Of a stretch of 36,561 nt of DNA, positions 1 to 8,124 are shown in pieces. The stretch is from the NCBI GenBank assembly GCA_001701115.1, contig DAAJ01000091.1:1-36561 (forward strand). The letters run 5' to 3'. Made by a program: the position numbers and the translations under genes. The notes below the pieces were generated by a model that saw nothing but the letters and a program-made list of their open reading frames with translations, had not been told where the DNA came from and ran no database searches. Each line of letters begins with the position of its first letter. The first letter of the stretch is position 1. The DNA comes from Bacteroidales bacterium GP2 (lineage in GTDB: Bacteria > Bacteroidota > Bacteroidia > Bacteroidales > Muribaculaceae).

Positions 1-45
1 GGTTTAGGTGTTTACACTAAAAACGTTTCACTTATTTCATTTTTT

Positions 46-1386
46 ATGAACACTCAAATCATTCCATCACATCAGGTTGCTGATTGGCTGCTGACAACAA
101 TAAAACAAACGCTTGACACAATGGGACTTAGCCATGACAAGACCATTGAGGAGATCATATATGTCGCCGTAATCGTAGGCGCGGCAATCCTGATTGGATG
201 GTTAATACGAAGGGGAATACTTGTGGGAGCGAAAAAATTCGTGCAGATGCGCAAAAGCGTCGGTGCGCAGCTTCTGCTCAAGCAAAAGGTGCTCACCAAA
301 TGCAGCCATGTGATTCCGCCGCTGGTTATCCTTGCGCTCCTGCCGTTTGCTTTCGATTCCTCAACGAGGCTGCTGGTGATTTTTGAAAAATGCCTGTATA
401 TCTACACTACTATTGTATTTGCCATAGGGCTCAACGCAGTGCTCACATTTATATGGACGCGCATTGATGAGCGTGAAAACACCAAGAACCTGCCCCTCCA
501 GGGCATCCTTAATATATGTGTCGGCATTGTCTGGATTATTGTGGCGATTATCTCCATCTCTGTAATTGTCGGCAAGTCCCCGGGCATGCTTCTCGCAGGA
601 CTCGGAGTATTCGCATCGGCATTGATGCTCGTATTCAAGGACACCATCCTCGGGTTTGTTGCCGGCATACAGCTTGCCGAGAATGATATGCTCCGTGTGG
701 GCGACTGGATTGTGGTGCCCTCAACTATTGCAAACGGCATTGTAGAAGATGTCTCCCTCTCCGCTGTGAAAGTGCGCAACTGGGACAACACCATAGTCAC
801 CCTCCCACCTTATACCCTCATCTCCACCTCGTTCCAGAACTGGCGCGGAATGTCCTCAAGCGGTTGGCGCCAGATTGCCAGGGCGGTGATTTTCGATGCC
901 TACTATATCAAGAAAATCGATGATGAATTCATTGCTAAAGTCACTGCTAAATACCCTGAACTGAAAGGATTTGTCGACGAGACTAAAAAGCGCGGCAAAC
1001 CGGAATACAATCCCGGGCTGGCTGTTGTCAACGGCACTATTGATACAAACCTCGGTCTTTTCCGCGCATATATGTGCCAGTACCTCCTCAACCATCCCCT
1101 GATCGGCACCGACCAGCAGATTCTCGTGAGGGTTATGGTGCCCACCGGGCAAGGCATTCCTTTGCAGATATGGTGCTTCACCACTACCAAGTGGACCGCT
1201 TACGAAGCTGTGCAGAGTGAAATTTTCGAGCACATCGCCGCTGTTTGCACCGACTTTGACCTGCAACTGTTCAACTATCCTTCCGGAACCGACACCGAGA
1301 TTATACAGATGCAGAACCCTGACCTGCAGAAGATGATTCCTACAGACGCCGCTGAAACAGGGGCGCAATCAGGAGCTACTGCATAA
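46..1386 (+). CDS. MscS-family mechanosensitive ion channel (YbdG-like)
   Basis: A 446-residue inner-membrane channel that should open under membrane tension and release solutes during hypo-osmotic shock. Hydrophobic segments lie near residues 40-58, 90-104, 115-135, 150-172 and 180-205. The last is the pore-lining helix, rich in Gly and Ala, and leads into the beta domain with the family-typical run ending in RVGDWI (about 217-222). The stretch NWRGMSSSGWRQIAR (about 266-280) resembles E. coli YbdG more than the short MscS, and the length also fits that longer subgroup. The C-terminal 150 residues form the cytoplasmic domain. It stands alone before a separately promoted ABC gene. The first 45 bases show no exact TAnnTTTG box, so its promoter may lie to the left of the window. 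Confidence 0.9.
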   Translation: MNTQIIPSHQVADWLLTTIKQTLDTMGLSHDKTIEEIIYVAVIVGAAILIGWLIRRGILVGAKKFVQMRKSVGAQLLLKQKVLTKCSHVIPPLVILALLPFAFDSSTRLLVIFEKCLYIYTTIVFAIGLNAVLTFIWTRIDERENTKNLPLQGILNICVGIVWIIVAIISISVIVGKSPGMLLAGLGVFASALMLVFKDTILGFVAGIQLAENDMLRVGDWIVVPSTIANGIVEDVSLSAVKVRNWDNTIVTLPPYTLISTSFQNWRGMSSSGWRQIARAVIFDAYYIKKIDDEFIAKVTAKYPELKGFVDETKKRGKPEYNPGLAVVNGTIDTNLGLFRAYMCQYLLNHPLIGTDQQILVRVMVPTGQGIPLQIWCFTTTKWTAYEAVQSEIFEHIAAVCTDFDLQLFNYPSGTDTEIIQMQNPDLQKMIPTDAAETGAQSGATA

Positions 1387-1415
1387 AAAGGCAATGAAGT
1401 TGCGGCAAAAAGCTG

Positions 1416-1423
1416 TAACTTTG
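1416..1423 (+). promoter_or_regulatory. Bacteroidota -7 promoter box for the double ABC ATPase
   Basis: TAACTTTG is an exact match to the Bacteroidota TAnnTTTG box and ends only 4 bases before the ATG at 1428. With the usual offset, transcription would start at or within a few bases of the start codon, giving a leaderless or nearly leaderless mRNA. No good -33 TTTG is visible at the standard spacing. Confidence 0.55.
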
Positions 1424-1427
1424 CTGC

Positions 1428-2861
1428 ATGAAGCCACTTATTCACCTTAACAGCCCGCAACTCCAGTACATTGGTGTCACGCTTTCTAATCCGGGACAGG
1501 CAATCGTCCCGGAAGGGGTGACGGCAATTGTCGGACCTAACGCGGCAGGAAAATCGACCCTTACACGCATTATTGAGCGAGGGTGGAATTTCACCCGTAA
1601 TTCCATCTCCTCGCCTCGCGGCAAGCTCGCCATCAGGCGCATAGAGTTCTCGGACATACACACCCTCACAGGATTCAAAGCCGAGTATTACCAGCAACGC
1701 TATGAAGCCTCGATGAACGATGAAGTACCCACAGTAAGCGAAATCATAGGGTGCGACACATCCTCCCGGGCGTGGATACGGCTGTGCGATGCACTCGGCA
1801 TCCGCTCCGTGATGGATAAGAAGGCAAACTACCTTTCAAGCGGGGAATTAAGGAAAGTGCTTGTGGCAAGGATGATTTGCTCCGACATGCCGGATGTGCT
1901 GATTCTTGACAATCCCTATATCGGTCTCGACGCGCCGTCCCGCAAGGTGCTTGACGCTGCGCTTGAAGAGATTGCCGCCTCCGGAGTGTCCGTGATACTT
2001 GCCATAAGCGACCCGACGGAGATACCGGACTACACCGACGCGGTAATTCCTGTGATGAACCTCACCGTAGGCAACACAATGCTACGCGGCAGCCGCGGAG
2101 CAGAGCAGCTGCGACGGGCAGTCGCTCCCCTGTTCAGTTTCGCCATAGACGGCACAAAGATTCCGGAACCGCCGCAAAGCTATGCCGGCGATGGCGCGGA
2201 ACTCGTGAACCTCGACAGATGCACTGTGGCGTATGGCGGCAAAGTCATTCTCCCCGAAATATCATGGGTTATCCGCCGCGGGGAGCACTGGGCTTTAAGC
2301 GGTCCGAACGGCAGCGGCAAATCCACATTGCTGAGCCTCATCCATGCCGATAATCCAAAAGTGTACTCCAACAAAGTGAACGTTTTCGGCACACGGCGCG
2401 GCACCGGCGAAACAATCTGGGACATAAAGAAACGCATCGGCTACATATCCCCGGAGATGCACCTGTATTTCGGCGGAGGTGCCTCCACCGTGCGCGACAT
2501 CATTGCAAGAGGGCTCAATGACACAGTCGGCAGCTTTACCCGACTTCGCCCAGAGCAATTGCGCAAGGCTGACAAATGGATAGACCTGCTGCACATGGAG
2601 GACATTGCAGAGCGCCGGTTCAACACGCTGAGCAGCGGAGAGCAGAGGATGACCCTCCTTGCGCGCACATTCATTAAAAATCCGGAGCTGATGATTCTCG
2701 ACGAACCGATGCACGGTCTTGACTATTGCCGCAAGAGAGCGGTCAAAAGCATCATTGATTCACTCGCCTCACGAGACAACACTACCATCATATATGTGAC
2801 CCACAACCCGGACGAGCGTCCGGAGTGCATCACACATTCACTCACGCTGCGTCAGCGGTAA
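1428..2861 (+). CDS. Double ABC ATPase, ModF/PhrA-like, with a degenerate first ATPase domain
   Basis: A soluble 477-residue protein with two ABC nucleotide-binding domains and no membrane segment. Domain 1 has Walker A GPNAAGKST (36-44) and signature LSSGE (136-140). Its Walker B ends LILDN, so the catalytic Glu is replaced by Asn162, and Asp195 sits where the switch His is expected. Domain 2 is intact: GPNGSGKST (292-300), LSSGE (401-405), catalytic Glu426 and His459. The architecture matches ModF-type proteins, whose role is poorly defined; transport or nucleic-acid-linked roles have both been suggested for double-ABC soluble ATPases. No permease lies nearby. Its 3' end overlaps the convergent nuclease-fold gene by 10 bases. 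Confidence 0.85.
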   Translation: MKPLIHLNSPQLQYIGVTLSNPGQAIVPEGVTAIVGPNAAGKSTLTRIIERGWNFTRNSISSPRGKLAIRRIEFSDIHTLTGFKAEYYQQRYEASMNDEVPTVSEIIGCDTSSRAWIRLCDALGIRSVMDKKANYLSSGELRKVLVARMICSDMPDVLILDNPYIGLDAPSRKVLDAALEEIAASGVSVILAISDPTEIPDYTDAVIPVMNLTVGNTMLRGSRGAEQLRRAVAPLFSFAIDGTKIPEPPQSYAGDGAELVNLDRCTVAYGGKVILPEISWVIRRGEHWALSGPNGSGKSTLLSLIHADNPKVYSNKVNVFGTRRGTGETIWDIKKRIGYISPEMHLYFGGGASTVRDIIARGLNDTVGSFTRLRPEQLRKADKWIDLLHMEDIAERRFNTLSSGEQRMTLLARTFIKNPELMILDEPMHGLDYCRKRAVKSIIDSLASRDNTTIIYVTHNPDERPECITHSLTLRQR

Positions 2862-3883
2862 CGAAATTTCACAAGAACCCCTTTGTGGTCTGTAGGCCAA
2901 ACGCCGAGCGGAGTTATGAACTTGTCCTGCGAAGCGGAAGGCACTGTTTTGCTGTAGGCTATGCTCTCTTCCGGACCGAGAATAACAGCCTCATAGGGCG
3001 TCAGACCGTTTGCCGGAAGATAAAAAATGTAATCTATCCTGTCACGTTCATCTGACTCCTTTGCCCATGTCACGGTTTCCGGCTCACGGGCTGGATTTGC
3101 GCTCGGGTATGTATAACCGGGATGTGTCACAGCGTCAGGATGCACCGTCCGGTACGCATCGCGGAAACCGGCATCATGCAACCGCTTTGTGTTGGGCCAT
3201 TCAATCACAACTCCATGATGGTCGGCACTGTCGCGGGTGGCTTCAATCCAGTCAAGGTGCGACGGCTCGTTAAAGTCACCACCGAAAATTATCATTGCGC
3301 CATTAGCGGCTTGAATAGCGGCATCATTCAGGAAACTGTCTATTGCCTCGTCACGCTGCGAAAGAGCGTTGCGCCTTAAAATCTCCTTGACATCCGTGAG
3401 CGGCTCATCCATCTTTTTCCAGGTGTTGCCGTCGTAAGCGCGAACCTCATAATAAGTATCGTTCAGGTAATCAAGATGCCCGGTGTACACTGCAAATTCA
3501 CGGTTCCCGATTCTCGTATTGAGCCTGTAGATTGAACCATGGTCATTATTCAGCGGGAAAACCGTCGCGCTATCGGCAATCGGGTACTTGCTGAGCAAAC
3601 CGGTGTCATCAGAGTAAAATGAGTAATATTCCTTCCCCCGGTTGCGCAACGCCTCGGTTATACGGTCACAAAACCTTGTATTCTTGTAATTGCGCACCTC
3701 GCTGAGAGTCACGAAATCTGGCTCCAGGCGTGCAATTTCATCAGCGATAGCATCAAAACCTCCGGGAATAACCGTGCCTTCCTGCCAAATATTGAACTGC
3801 AACACTGACAATTCCTTTTCCTGAGCCTTAACGGCGGACACCATTGCTGCAACAGCAATCAAAGCACATAAGCATTTTTTCAT
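2852..3883 (-). CDS. Secreted endonuclease/exonuclease/phosphatase-fold hydrolase
   Basis: A 343-residue exported hydrolase of the EEP (DNase I/sphingomyelinase) fold, probably acting on a phosphodiester or phosphomonoester in the periplasm or at the surface. Residues 1-21 are a signal peptide ending in VKAQ. Fold motifs are in order: LQFNIW (metal-side Asn31), LSEVRN (Glu), YTGHLD, GGDFNEP (Asp/Asn pair), DRIDYIF, and the C-terminal catalytic TDHKG (Asp332, His333). All key positions are present, so it is likely active; the substrate cannot be read from sequence. It has its own promoter just after the terminator of the upstream unit, and its last 10 bases overlap the convergent ABC gene. Confidence 0.85.
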   Translation of the reverse strand: MKKCLCALIAVAAMVSAVKAQEKELSVLQFNIWQEGTVIPGGFDAIADEIARLEPDFVTLSEVRNYKNTRFCDRITEALRNRGKEYYSFYSDDTGLLSKYPIADSATVFPLNNDHGSIYRLNTRIGNREFAVYTGHLDYLNDTYYEVRAYDGNTWKKMDEPLTDVKEILRRNALSQRDEAIDSFLNDAAIQAANGAMIIFGGDFNEPSHLDWIEATRDSADHHGVVIEWPNTKRLHDAGFRDAYRTVHPDAVTHPGYTYPSANPAREPETVTWAKESDERDRIDYIFYLPANGLTPYEAVILGPEESIAYSKTVPSASQDKFITPLGVWPTDHKGVLVKFRYR

Positions 3884-3911
3884 AAACCTGTACCTTATAA
3901 TATTGATACTG

Positions 3912-3919
3912 CAAAATTA
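3912..3919 (-). promoter_or_regulatory. Bacteroidota -7 promoter box for the EEP hydrolase
   Basis: On the minus strand this reads TAATTTTG, an exact TAnnTTTG match, about 28 bases before the ATG at 3883. It lies in the T-rich tail of the terminator hairpin at 3928-3953, so one unit ends and the next begins within about 40 bases. Confidence 0.55.
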
Positions 3920-3927
3920 AAAAACAA

Positions 3928-3953
3928 TCCGCAAAGGTTGGGACCTCTGCGGA
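3928..3953 (-). terminator. Intrinsic terminator of the leftward lipoprotein/sulfatase/DUF3943 unit
   Basis: The hairpin has outer arms TCCGCA/TGCGGA, one mismatch, inner arms AGGT/ACCT and a 4-base loop. On the minus strand it is followed by a run of six T. It lies about 90 bases past the stop of the DUF3943 gene. Confidence 0.65.
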
Positions 3954-4045
3954 CTATAATCCTATATCCTTGAATTTTGGTTTATGAGTTTTTCTGTATA
4001 TACAACACCGGCATGTCCTGGATTGTTCAACAGAATCAAAAAAAT

Positions 4046-4918
4046 TCAGAATCTGAGTGAAAATGTAAATCCCGGCGCGCCTCCGATTGCCATAGGCACA
4101 AATGAAGATTCCATATTTTGCTTGGGCTTTGCCCCGAGATGCATTCGCCGCGTGTCACTGCCGCGAAACAGGTTTATGACTTCATTGACCGGGTCAACAA
4201 TGAATGCCACAACATTTCCAAGCACCGGAGAGCCGGCAAGTGTATAGTTCTGTGACACAATCTTACGCTTTACGCGATAGAAAAATTCCCCAAGGCAACT
4301 GCCTACAACCGGAGTTATGACCAAATCCTGGTAGGAGGGGCGCTCCATGCACGCTTCAATGCCAAATTCCCAGCCTATTGTCGAAATAAGCGCGCTGCAA
4401 AGCATAGACCTCCAGAAGCCATATCCGCAGGAGCGTGCTGCCATGAAGTAGACTGCCCCGGCATAAGGATGCATGAAATAGTTGAAGTAGAATTTGTCAT
4501 GGTCAAATGCAGGACCCTCCTTTATCACATGATTGTACCAGCGCTTCCAGGGGGAGACATTTCTTATTTCCGCACGGTTCCATGATGTAGCATCCTCCGG
4601 CAGGCACTCAAGCACCAGAAGGGTAGAGACAAACGCACCTGTGAGCACGCTGACATTCGCTATCATGCGTCCTTTCTTGGGAAAAACGTTTTTAGTGAGT
4701 GAATATGGCTGGGCGTATATGTTACGGTAAAGCGGAGGAACAGTATCGCCGAAGGACTTCATTGCCGGAACCCTGATTTCCTTTACTGTGAACATCTCTG
4801 CCAAGTCCGGCTCAATGATTTCAAGGCTTACGGAACTGACACTATCCTGTGCTCCTGCATCTGACGAACCGAGAAAATACAGTAATATAGATAATATTAT
4901 GAATGCGTTGCATTTCAT
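4046..4918 (-). CDS. DUF3943 family envelope protein
   Basis: A 290-residue protein of unknown function that I assign to the DUF3943 family. It has an N-terminal signal peptide (about 1-24, ending AGAQ). A long region follows that alternates hydrophobic segments with conserved polar motifs: a HPYAG-type motif after FNYFM, an AARSCGYG stretch, STIGWEFGIE, and GSCLGEFFYR. Family members are predicted to be membrane-associated or outer-membrane proteins of Bacteroidota and Proteobacteria. It is the last gene of the leftward unit, 76 bases after the sulfatase. No promoter box lies in that gap. Instead the gap holds an inverted repeat pairing over this gene's start codon (see 4917-4989). Confidence 0.75.
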   Translation of the reverse strand: MKCNAFIILSILLYFLGSSDAGAQDSVSSVSLEIIEPDLAEMFTVKEIRVPAMKSFGDTVPPLYRNIYAQPYSLTKNVFPKKGRMIANVSVLTGAFVSTLLVLECLPEDATSWNRAEIRNVSPWKRWYNHVIKEGPAFDHDKFYFNYFMHPYAGAVYFMAARSCGYGFWRSMLCSALISTIGWEFGIEACMERPSYQDLVITPVVGSCLGEFFYRVKRKIVSQNYTLAGSPVLGNVVAFIVDPVNEVINLFRGSDTRRMHLGAKPKQNMESSFVPMAIGGAPGFTFSLRF

Positions 4919-4989
4919 TTCAGCGTGTATTTGTGTCGTATAGTTGTTTATCCTTCCGGATATAACATTAACGCCACCAACGCTGAAAT
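4917..4989 (-). promoter_or_regulatory. Structured leader masking the DUF3943 start codon
   Basis: A perfect 10-bp inverted repeat, ATTTCAGCGT (4917-4926) and ACGCTGAAAT (4980-4989), fills most of the sulfatase-to-DUF3943 gap. In the leftward mRNA the 3' arm includes the A and U of the AUG at 4918-4916. The enclosed 53 bases contain a smaller hairpin, TATCC-GGAA-GGATA on the minus strand (4949-4962), capped by a GNRA-type loop. No T-run follows, so it is not a classic terminator. Control of translation or mRNA stability is inferred, not shown. Confidence 0.4.
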
Positions 4990-4994
4990 AGTTC

Positions 4995-6536
4995 TTACTT
5001 CACTTCATCGGGGAACGGGCAAACCTTACCGGTAGACCTCATCACGGGACGCTGCGCATTGCTCTTTCGCAAAAGCTCTCCAAGCTCGTCACTAAGTTTT
5101 TTCAGCTGTTCCGGATTTGCCTCAGCAAGATTATTGTGCTCGTACGGGTCATCGGCAAGATTGTATATTTCCTTCTCGCCGGTCACATAATTATATATTA
5201 TCTTCCAGTCATCCTTACGCATAGCGCAACTGAAATCGATGCCGGGACCAGGCAATCCCCAGACATGGGGATAGTTCCATAGGAGCGCCCTGCCCTGCGA
5301 GGGATTTCCGGTGCCGTCAATAAGAGGTACGAAACTTATGCCATCCACAGTGTCATTATTCTCTACCTGAGCCATTTCAAGAATCGAAGGATAGAAATCC
5401 TCAATCATGACGTACTCCTTGCATTCAGACGCCGGCGGAGTATGCCCGTTCCACCTTACAATCATAGGTTCGCGGATTCCACCCTCAAGCAGGGAACCTT
5501 TGCCGGAGCGGAGAGGAGCATTCTGCGTGTGCAGCTCGCCGTCACGCCACTGATGCGATGCGGCAAATCCGCCATTGTCACTCATAAATATGACAATGGT
5601 ATTGTCTGCCTCGCCATTAGCGTCAATCCAGTCAAGAATATCACCAAGGCTCTTGTCCATTCCCTCGACAAGCGATGCGTAAGCCGCTTCTCTTGGAGTC
5701 AACCCACGGTCAAGATGCTTTTGGTAAAAGCGGTTATCACGTTCAATAGGCACATGGACAGCATAGTGCGCCATATACAGAAACCACGGCTGGTTATATT
5801 TCTTAGCCTTTTCAAGCGCTGCAATAGCCTCCTGTGTCAGAGCCTCAGTAGCAAATGTGCCGGTTCCCCAATATTTTTCAAGCCCTTCGATAGCAAAAGG
5901 TGAAACCGGTTTTCCCTCCGGAGTGTGCCCGAAATTCTTTTCGCTCAGATAGCTTGCCAGCCCTCCTGCCGCACTGCCAGTGATATTGACTTCAAACCCG
6001 AAATGGGTCGGATTTTCTCCCGGAGTGTCAATTGCGCCGAAGTGTGCCTTGCCGCAATGGATAGTGTGGTATCCGGCATCTTTAAGACGCTGCACGAAAG
6101 AGGTGCCAACGAATGTATTGTTTATTCCCGGCACACAACTGATGCCGTTAAAGTTCCAATCAGCAGGCGGAACCGCTATATCGGAATGTTCGTCAGTAGT
6201 CTGGTCGCGGTGAAGAGTCCAGTTTGTCACCTTATGCCTGACAGCATTTGCGCCCGTGATAAGACTGCACCGCGAAGGGCTGCTGATTGCACTTGCGTAA
6301 GCAGATGTAAATTTCATACCGGAAGCGGCAAGGCGCTCCATTGCCGGAGTGAGGTATTTCCGGTTATTTGCTGTGATTGAATCGGCAAACGGCACAGATG
6401 TGTCCTGCCAACCCATATCATCCACCATGAAAAGCAGGATATTCGGACGCTTTTCCTCCGCAGACGCCTGCAATGCGGACACTGCAATGGGCAGTGTCAC
6501 AAAAGAAGCAAGCAGCTTTTTACAATCAATAGTCAT
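4995..6536 (-). CDS. Secreted Ser-type sulfatase (formylglycine-dependent)
   Basis: A 513-residue alkaline-phosphatase-superfamily sulfatase, exported by an N-terminal signal (about 1-26). It should cleave sulfate esters, most plausibly from host or dietary glycans. The signature S-x-P-S-R-x4-T-G spans 85-95, with Ser85 as the formylglycine site; Ser rather than Cys implies maturation by a radical-SAM anSME enzyme, none of which is encoded here. Other active-site residues are visible: Asp39/Asp40, Arg89, Lys163 and His165 (GKAHFG), His261, Asp320/Asn321 (MSDNGG) and Lys346. Its first 11 bases overlap the preceding PCMD lipoprotein gene, suggesting translational coupling. No SusC/SusD genes accompany it. 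The sulfated substrate is not predictable. Confidence 0.9.
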   Translation of the reverse strand: MTIDCKKLLASFVTLPIAVSALQASAEEKRPNILLFMVDDMGWQDTSVPFADSITANNRKYLTPAMERLAASGMKFTSAYASAISSPSRCSLITGANAVRHKVTNWTLHRDQTTDEHSDIAVPPADWNFNGISCVPGINNTFVGTSFVQRLKDAGYHTIHCGKAHFGAIDTPGENPTHFGFEVNITGSAAGGLASYLSEKNFGHTPEGKPVSPFAIEGLEKYWGTGTFATEALTQEAIAALEKAKKYNQPWFLYMAHYAVHVPIERDNRFYQKHLDRGLTPREAAYASLVEGMDKSLGDILDWIDANGEADNTIVIFMSDNGGFAASHQWRDGELHTQNAPLRSGKGSLLEGGIREPMIVRWNGHTPPASECKEYVMIEDFYPSILEMAQVENNDTVDGISFVPLIDGTGNPSQGRALLWNYPHVWGLPGPGIDFSCAMRKDDWKIIYNYVTGEKEIYNLADDPYEHNNLAEANPEQLKKLSDELGELLRKSNAQRPVMRSTGKVCPFPDEVK

Positions 6537-8124
6537 ATTCCAGATTAAAATGGTCTATACATAACACCGAACCGCTTCCACCGGTGAAATAGTCACCATA
6601 TTTGCTTGCACTCGCAACAACAAGAATGTAGCGTGGCTTGCGTGAGGTGGATTTATAATCAAGGTTCACGGAAATGTCAACATAGCCGTTTGTAGATTCA
6701 CCGAACTGCACCTGCCCGTAGGCAATCACTCCGGGATCTTCAGGATTGAAAAGTTTTCTCTTTGCCGGATTTGTGCGGATTTCATACGGTTCATCCCAAT
6801 CTCCGAGCGCGCACCAAACAATGCAGGTATCAGGCTGCCCGACCATATCCTTGAAACCTGTAGAGTAGTGGGAGATAGGCACTGAGGTGTAATCAATCCT
6901 GCCGGTGAGACGCGTCGGATAGTTGCTGAACTGCCTTCCGAAAGACAATATGCCATTGGTTCCTTCAGTAGCAACATAATCTCCTGCAAACAGGTTTCCT
7001 GCGGCGAGCTTGCCGAGGATAGAGATACCCACAAACTTCGATTCAAGTTTAGCTCCATGATAGCCTGTCGGAGAATCAAGGCTTGTAATGGGCGATGTGT
7101 TTGACGGACCAAGTGTTGTAGCACCTTTGTTTCCAGTTCCCCAGAATGGAGATTCGCCCTCAGTCCACGGGCACCAAATCTTGCCGTCAAGCCACCAGTT
7201 CTCAAATGACGAGTTCGGAAGCTGTGCAATACCCATTGTCGTGAAGGTTACAGGAAGAGTAATATCCTCATTGCTGAACGCCCTGACCTCATAGGTGCTT
7301 TCAGGCAGGAGGTTGATGATCCGTGCCTGGAAATTACCTCCGGAAACTGTTATCCAGTTCTGGGGCACCTGAGTCCATACATCCACACCAGTGAGCCTGT
7401 ACTCAAATCCATTAGTACGACCTTCTTCAGCTGTTGCGTAAACCCAAGCGACACTTGTCCAAGCATCCACTTTTTCGATATTAACGGCAACATCGGTCTG
7501 GGTGACAGTCAATGTCCACTCCTGCTCACGCCCGAATTCAGTAACGGTCACTTTTACAGGGTGGGTGAAATCTACTGTCTTGCCAACCAAATCAGGTGTC
7601 ATTACCGCTGTGCCTCCTCCAAGCTTGAGGGTGCGCACAACAACTTCATCAAGTGGGAGCTCTGAAGGCACCATAGCGGATGCCGTGTGGTTTTCAACAT
7701 CTATCTCGGATGCTCCAATCTGATTCGCAACAGTGAAATAGCGCTCAATGGATTGCACCGCAGATATTGTCCAAACATAATCATAGTAAACCGCAAGGGT
7801 AAGCTGAAGCGGCTCAGTAAGATTCAATCCCTCCACTATCTTAGCGGTGTCCGGGCAAGTTGCCCCAGGTGACAGGGTGAGAGTGGCAAGGCGGACATTC
7901 TGCAAATCGGCATCCTCATTCAAGAAAAGAGTTACTGTCCTTTCCACAGAATCTATAGCCGCAGCCCTGCTCTGGTTTTCCGCTTCAATAGCAATAATAT
8001 TCGGATGAATATGGGGGTACGGAATATCATTCTTGATACATGACACCGATGCCAACGCAATAACGGCACACAGCACTGACAGTATTCTGCCGTTTTTTCC
8101 TCTAAATATATTAAATGTGTACAC
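6526..8124 (-). CDS. PCMD-domain surface lipoprotein, probable GTG start
   Basis: A putative carbohydrate-binding or carbohydrate-metabolism (PCMD) lipoprotein. The roughly 240 C-terminal residues start at NSSFENWW and match the PCMD pattern; before them are several beta-sandwich-like segments. No in-frame ATG gives a signal peptide. The first one, at 8220, lies deep inside the upstream barrel gene and would encode an unrelated tail. A GTG at 8124-8122 gives 532 residues starting with a typical lipoprotein signal: basic RGKNGR, a hydrophobic core, then Cys29 in ASVSC. I chose that start; it overlaps the previous gene by 14 bases. The 3' end overlaps the sulfatase start by 11 bases, so both junctions look coupled. 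Confidence 0.75.
   Translation of the reverse strand: MYTFNIFRGKNGRILSVLCAVIALASVSCIKNDIPYPHIHPNIIAIEAENQSRAAAIDSVERTVTLFLNEDADLQNVRLATLTLSPGATCPDTAKIVEGLNLTEPLQLTLAVYYDYVWTISAVQSIERYFTVANQIGASEIDVENHTASAMVPSELPLDEVVVRTLKLGGGTAVMTPDLVGKTVDFTHPVKVTVTEFGREQEWTLTVTQTDVAVNIEKVDAWTSVAWVYATAEEGRTNGFEYRLTGVDVWTQVPQNWITVSGGNFQARIINLLPESTYEVRAFSNEDITLPVTFTTMGIAQLPNSSFENWWLDGKIWCPWTEGESPFWGTGNKGATTLGPSNTSPITSLDSPTGYHGAKLESKFVGISILGKLAAGNLFAGDYVATEGTNGILSFGRQFSNYPTRLTGRIDYTSVPISHYSTGFKDMVGQPDTCIVWCALGDWDEPYEIRTNPAKRKLFNPEDPGVIAYGQVQFGESTNGYVDISVNLDYKSTSRKPRYILVVASASKYGDYFTGGSGSVLCIDHFNLEYDY

Noticed and set aside
3..21. Imperfect inverted repeat TTTAG(G)TGT / ACACTAAA ahead of the MscS gene
   Set aside because: It has a bulged base and almost no loop, and the upstream context is cut by the window edge; not enough to call an operator or terminator.
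856..1368. A 170-codon minus-strand frame opposite the MscS gene
   Set aside because: Fully inside a clear MscS gene and without any family pattern.
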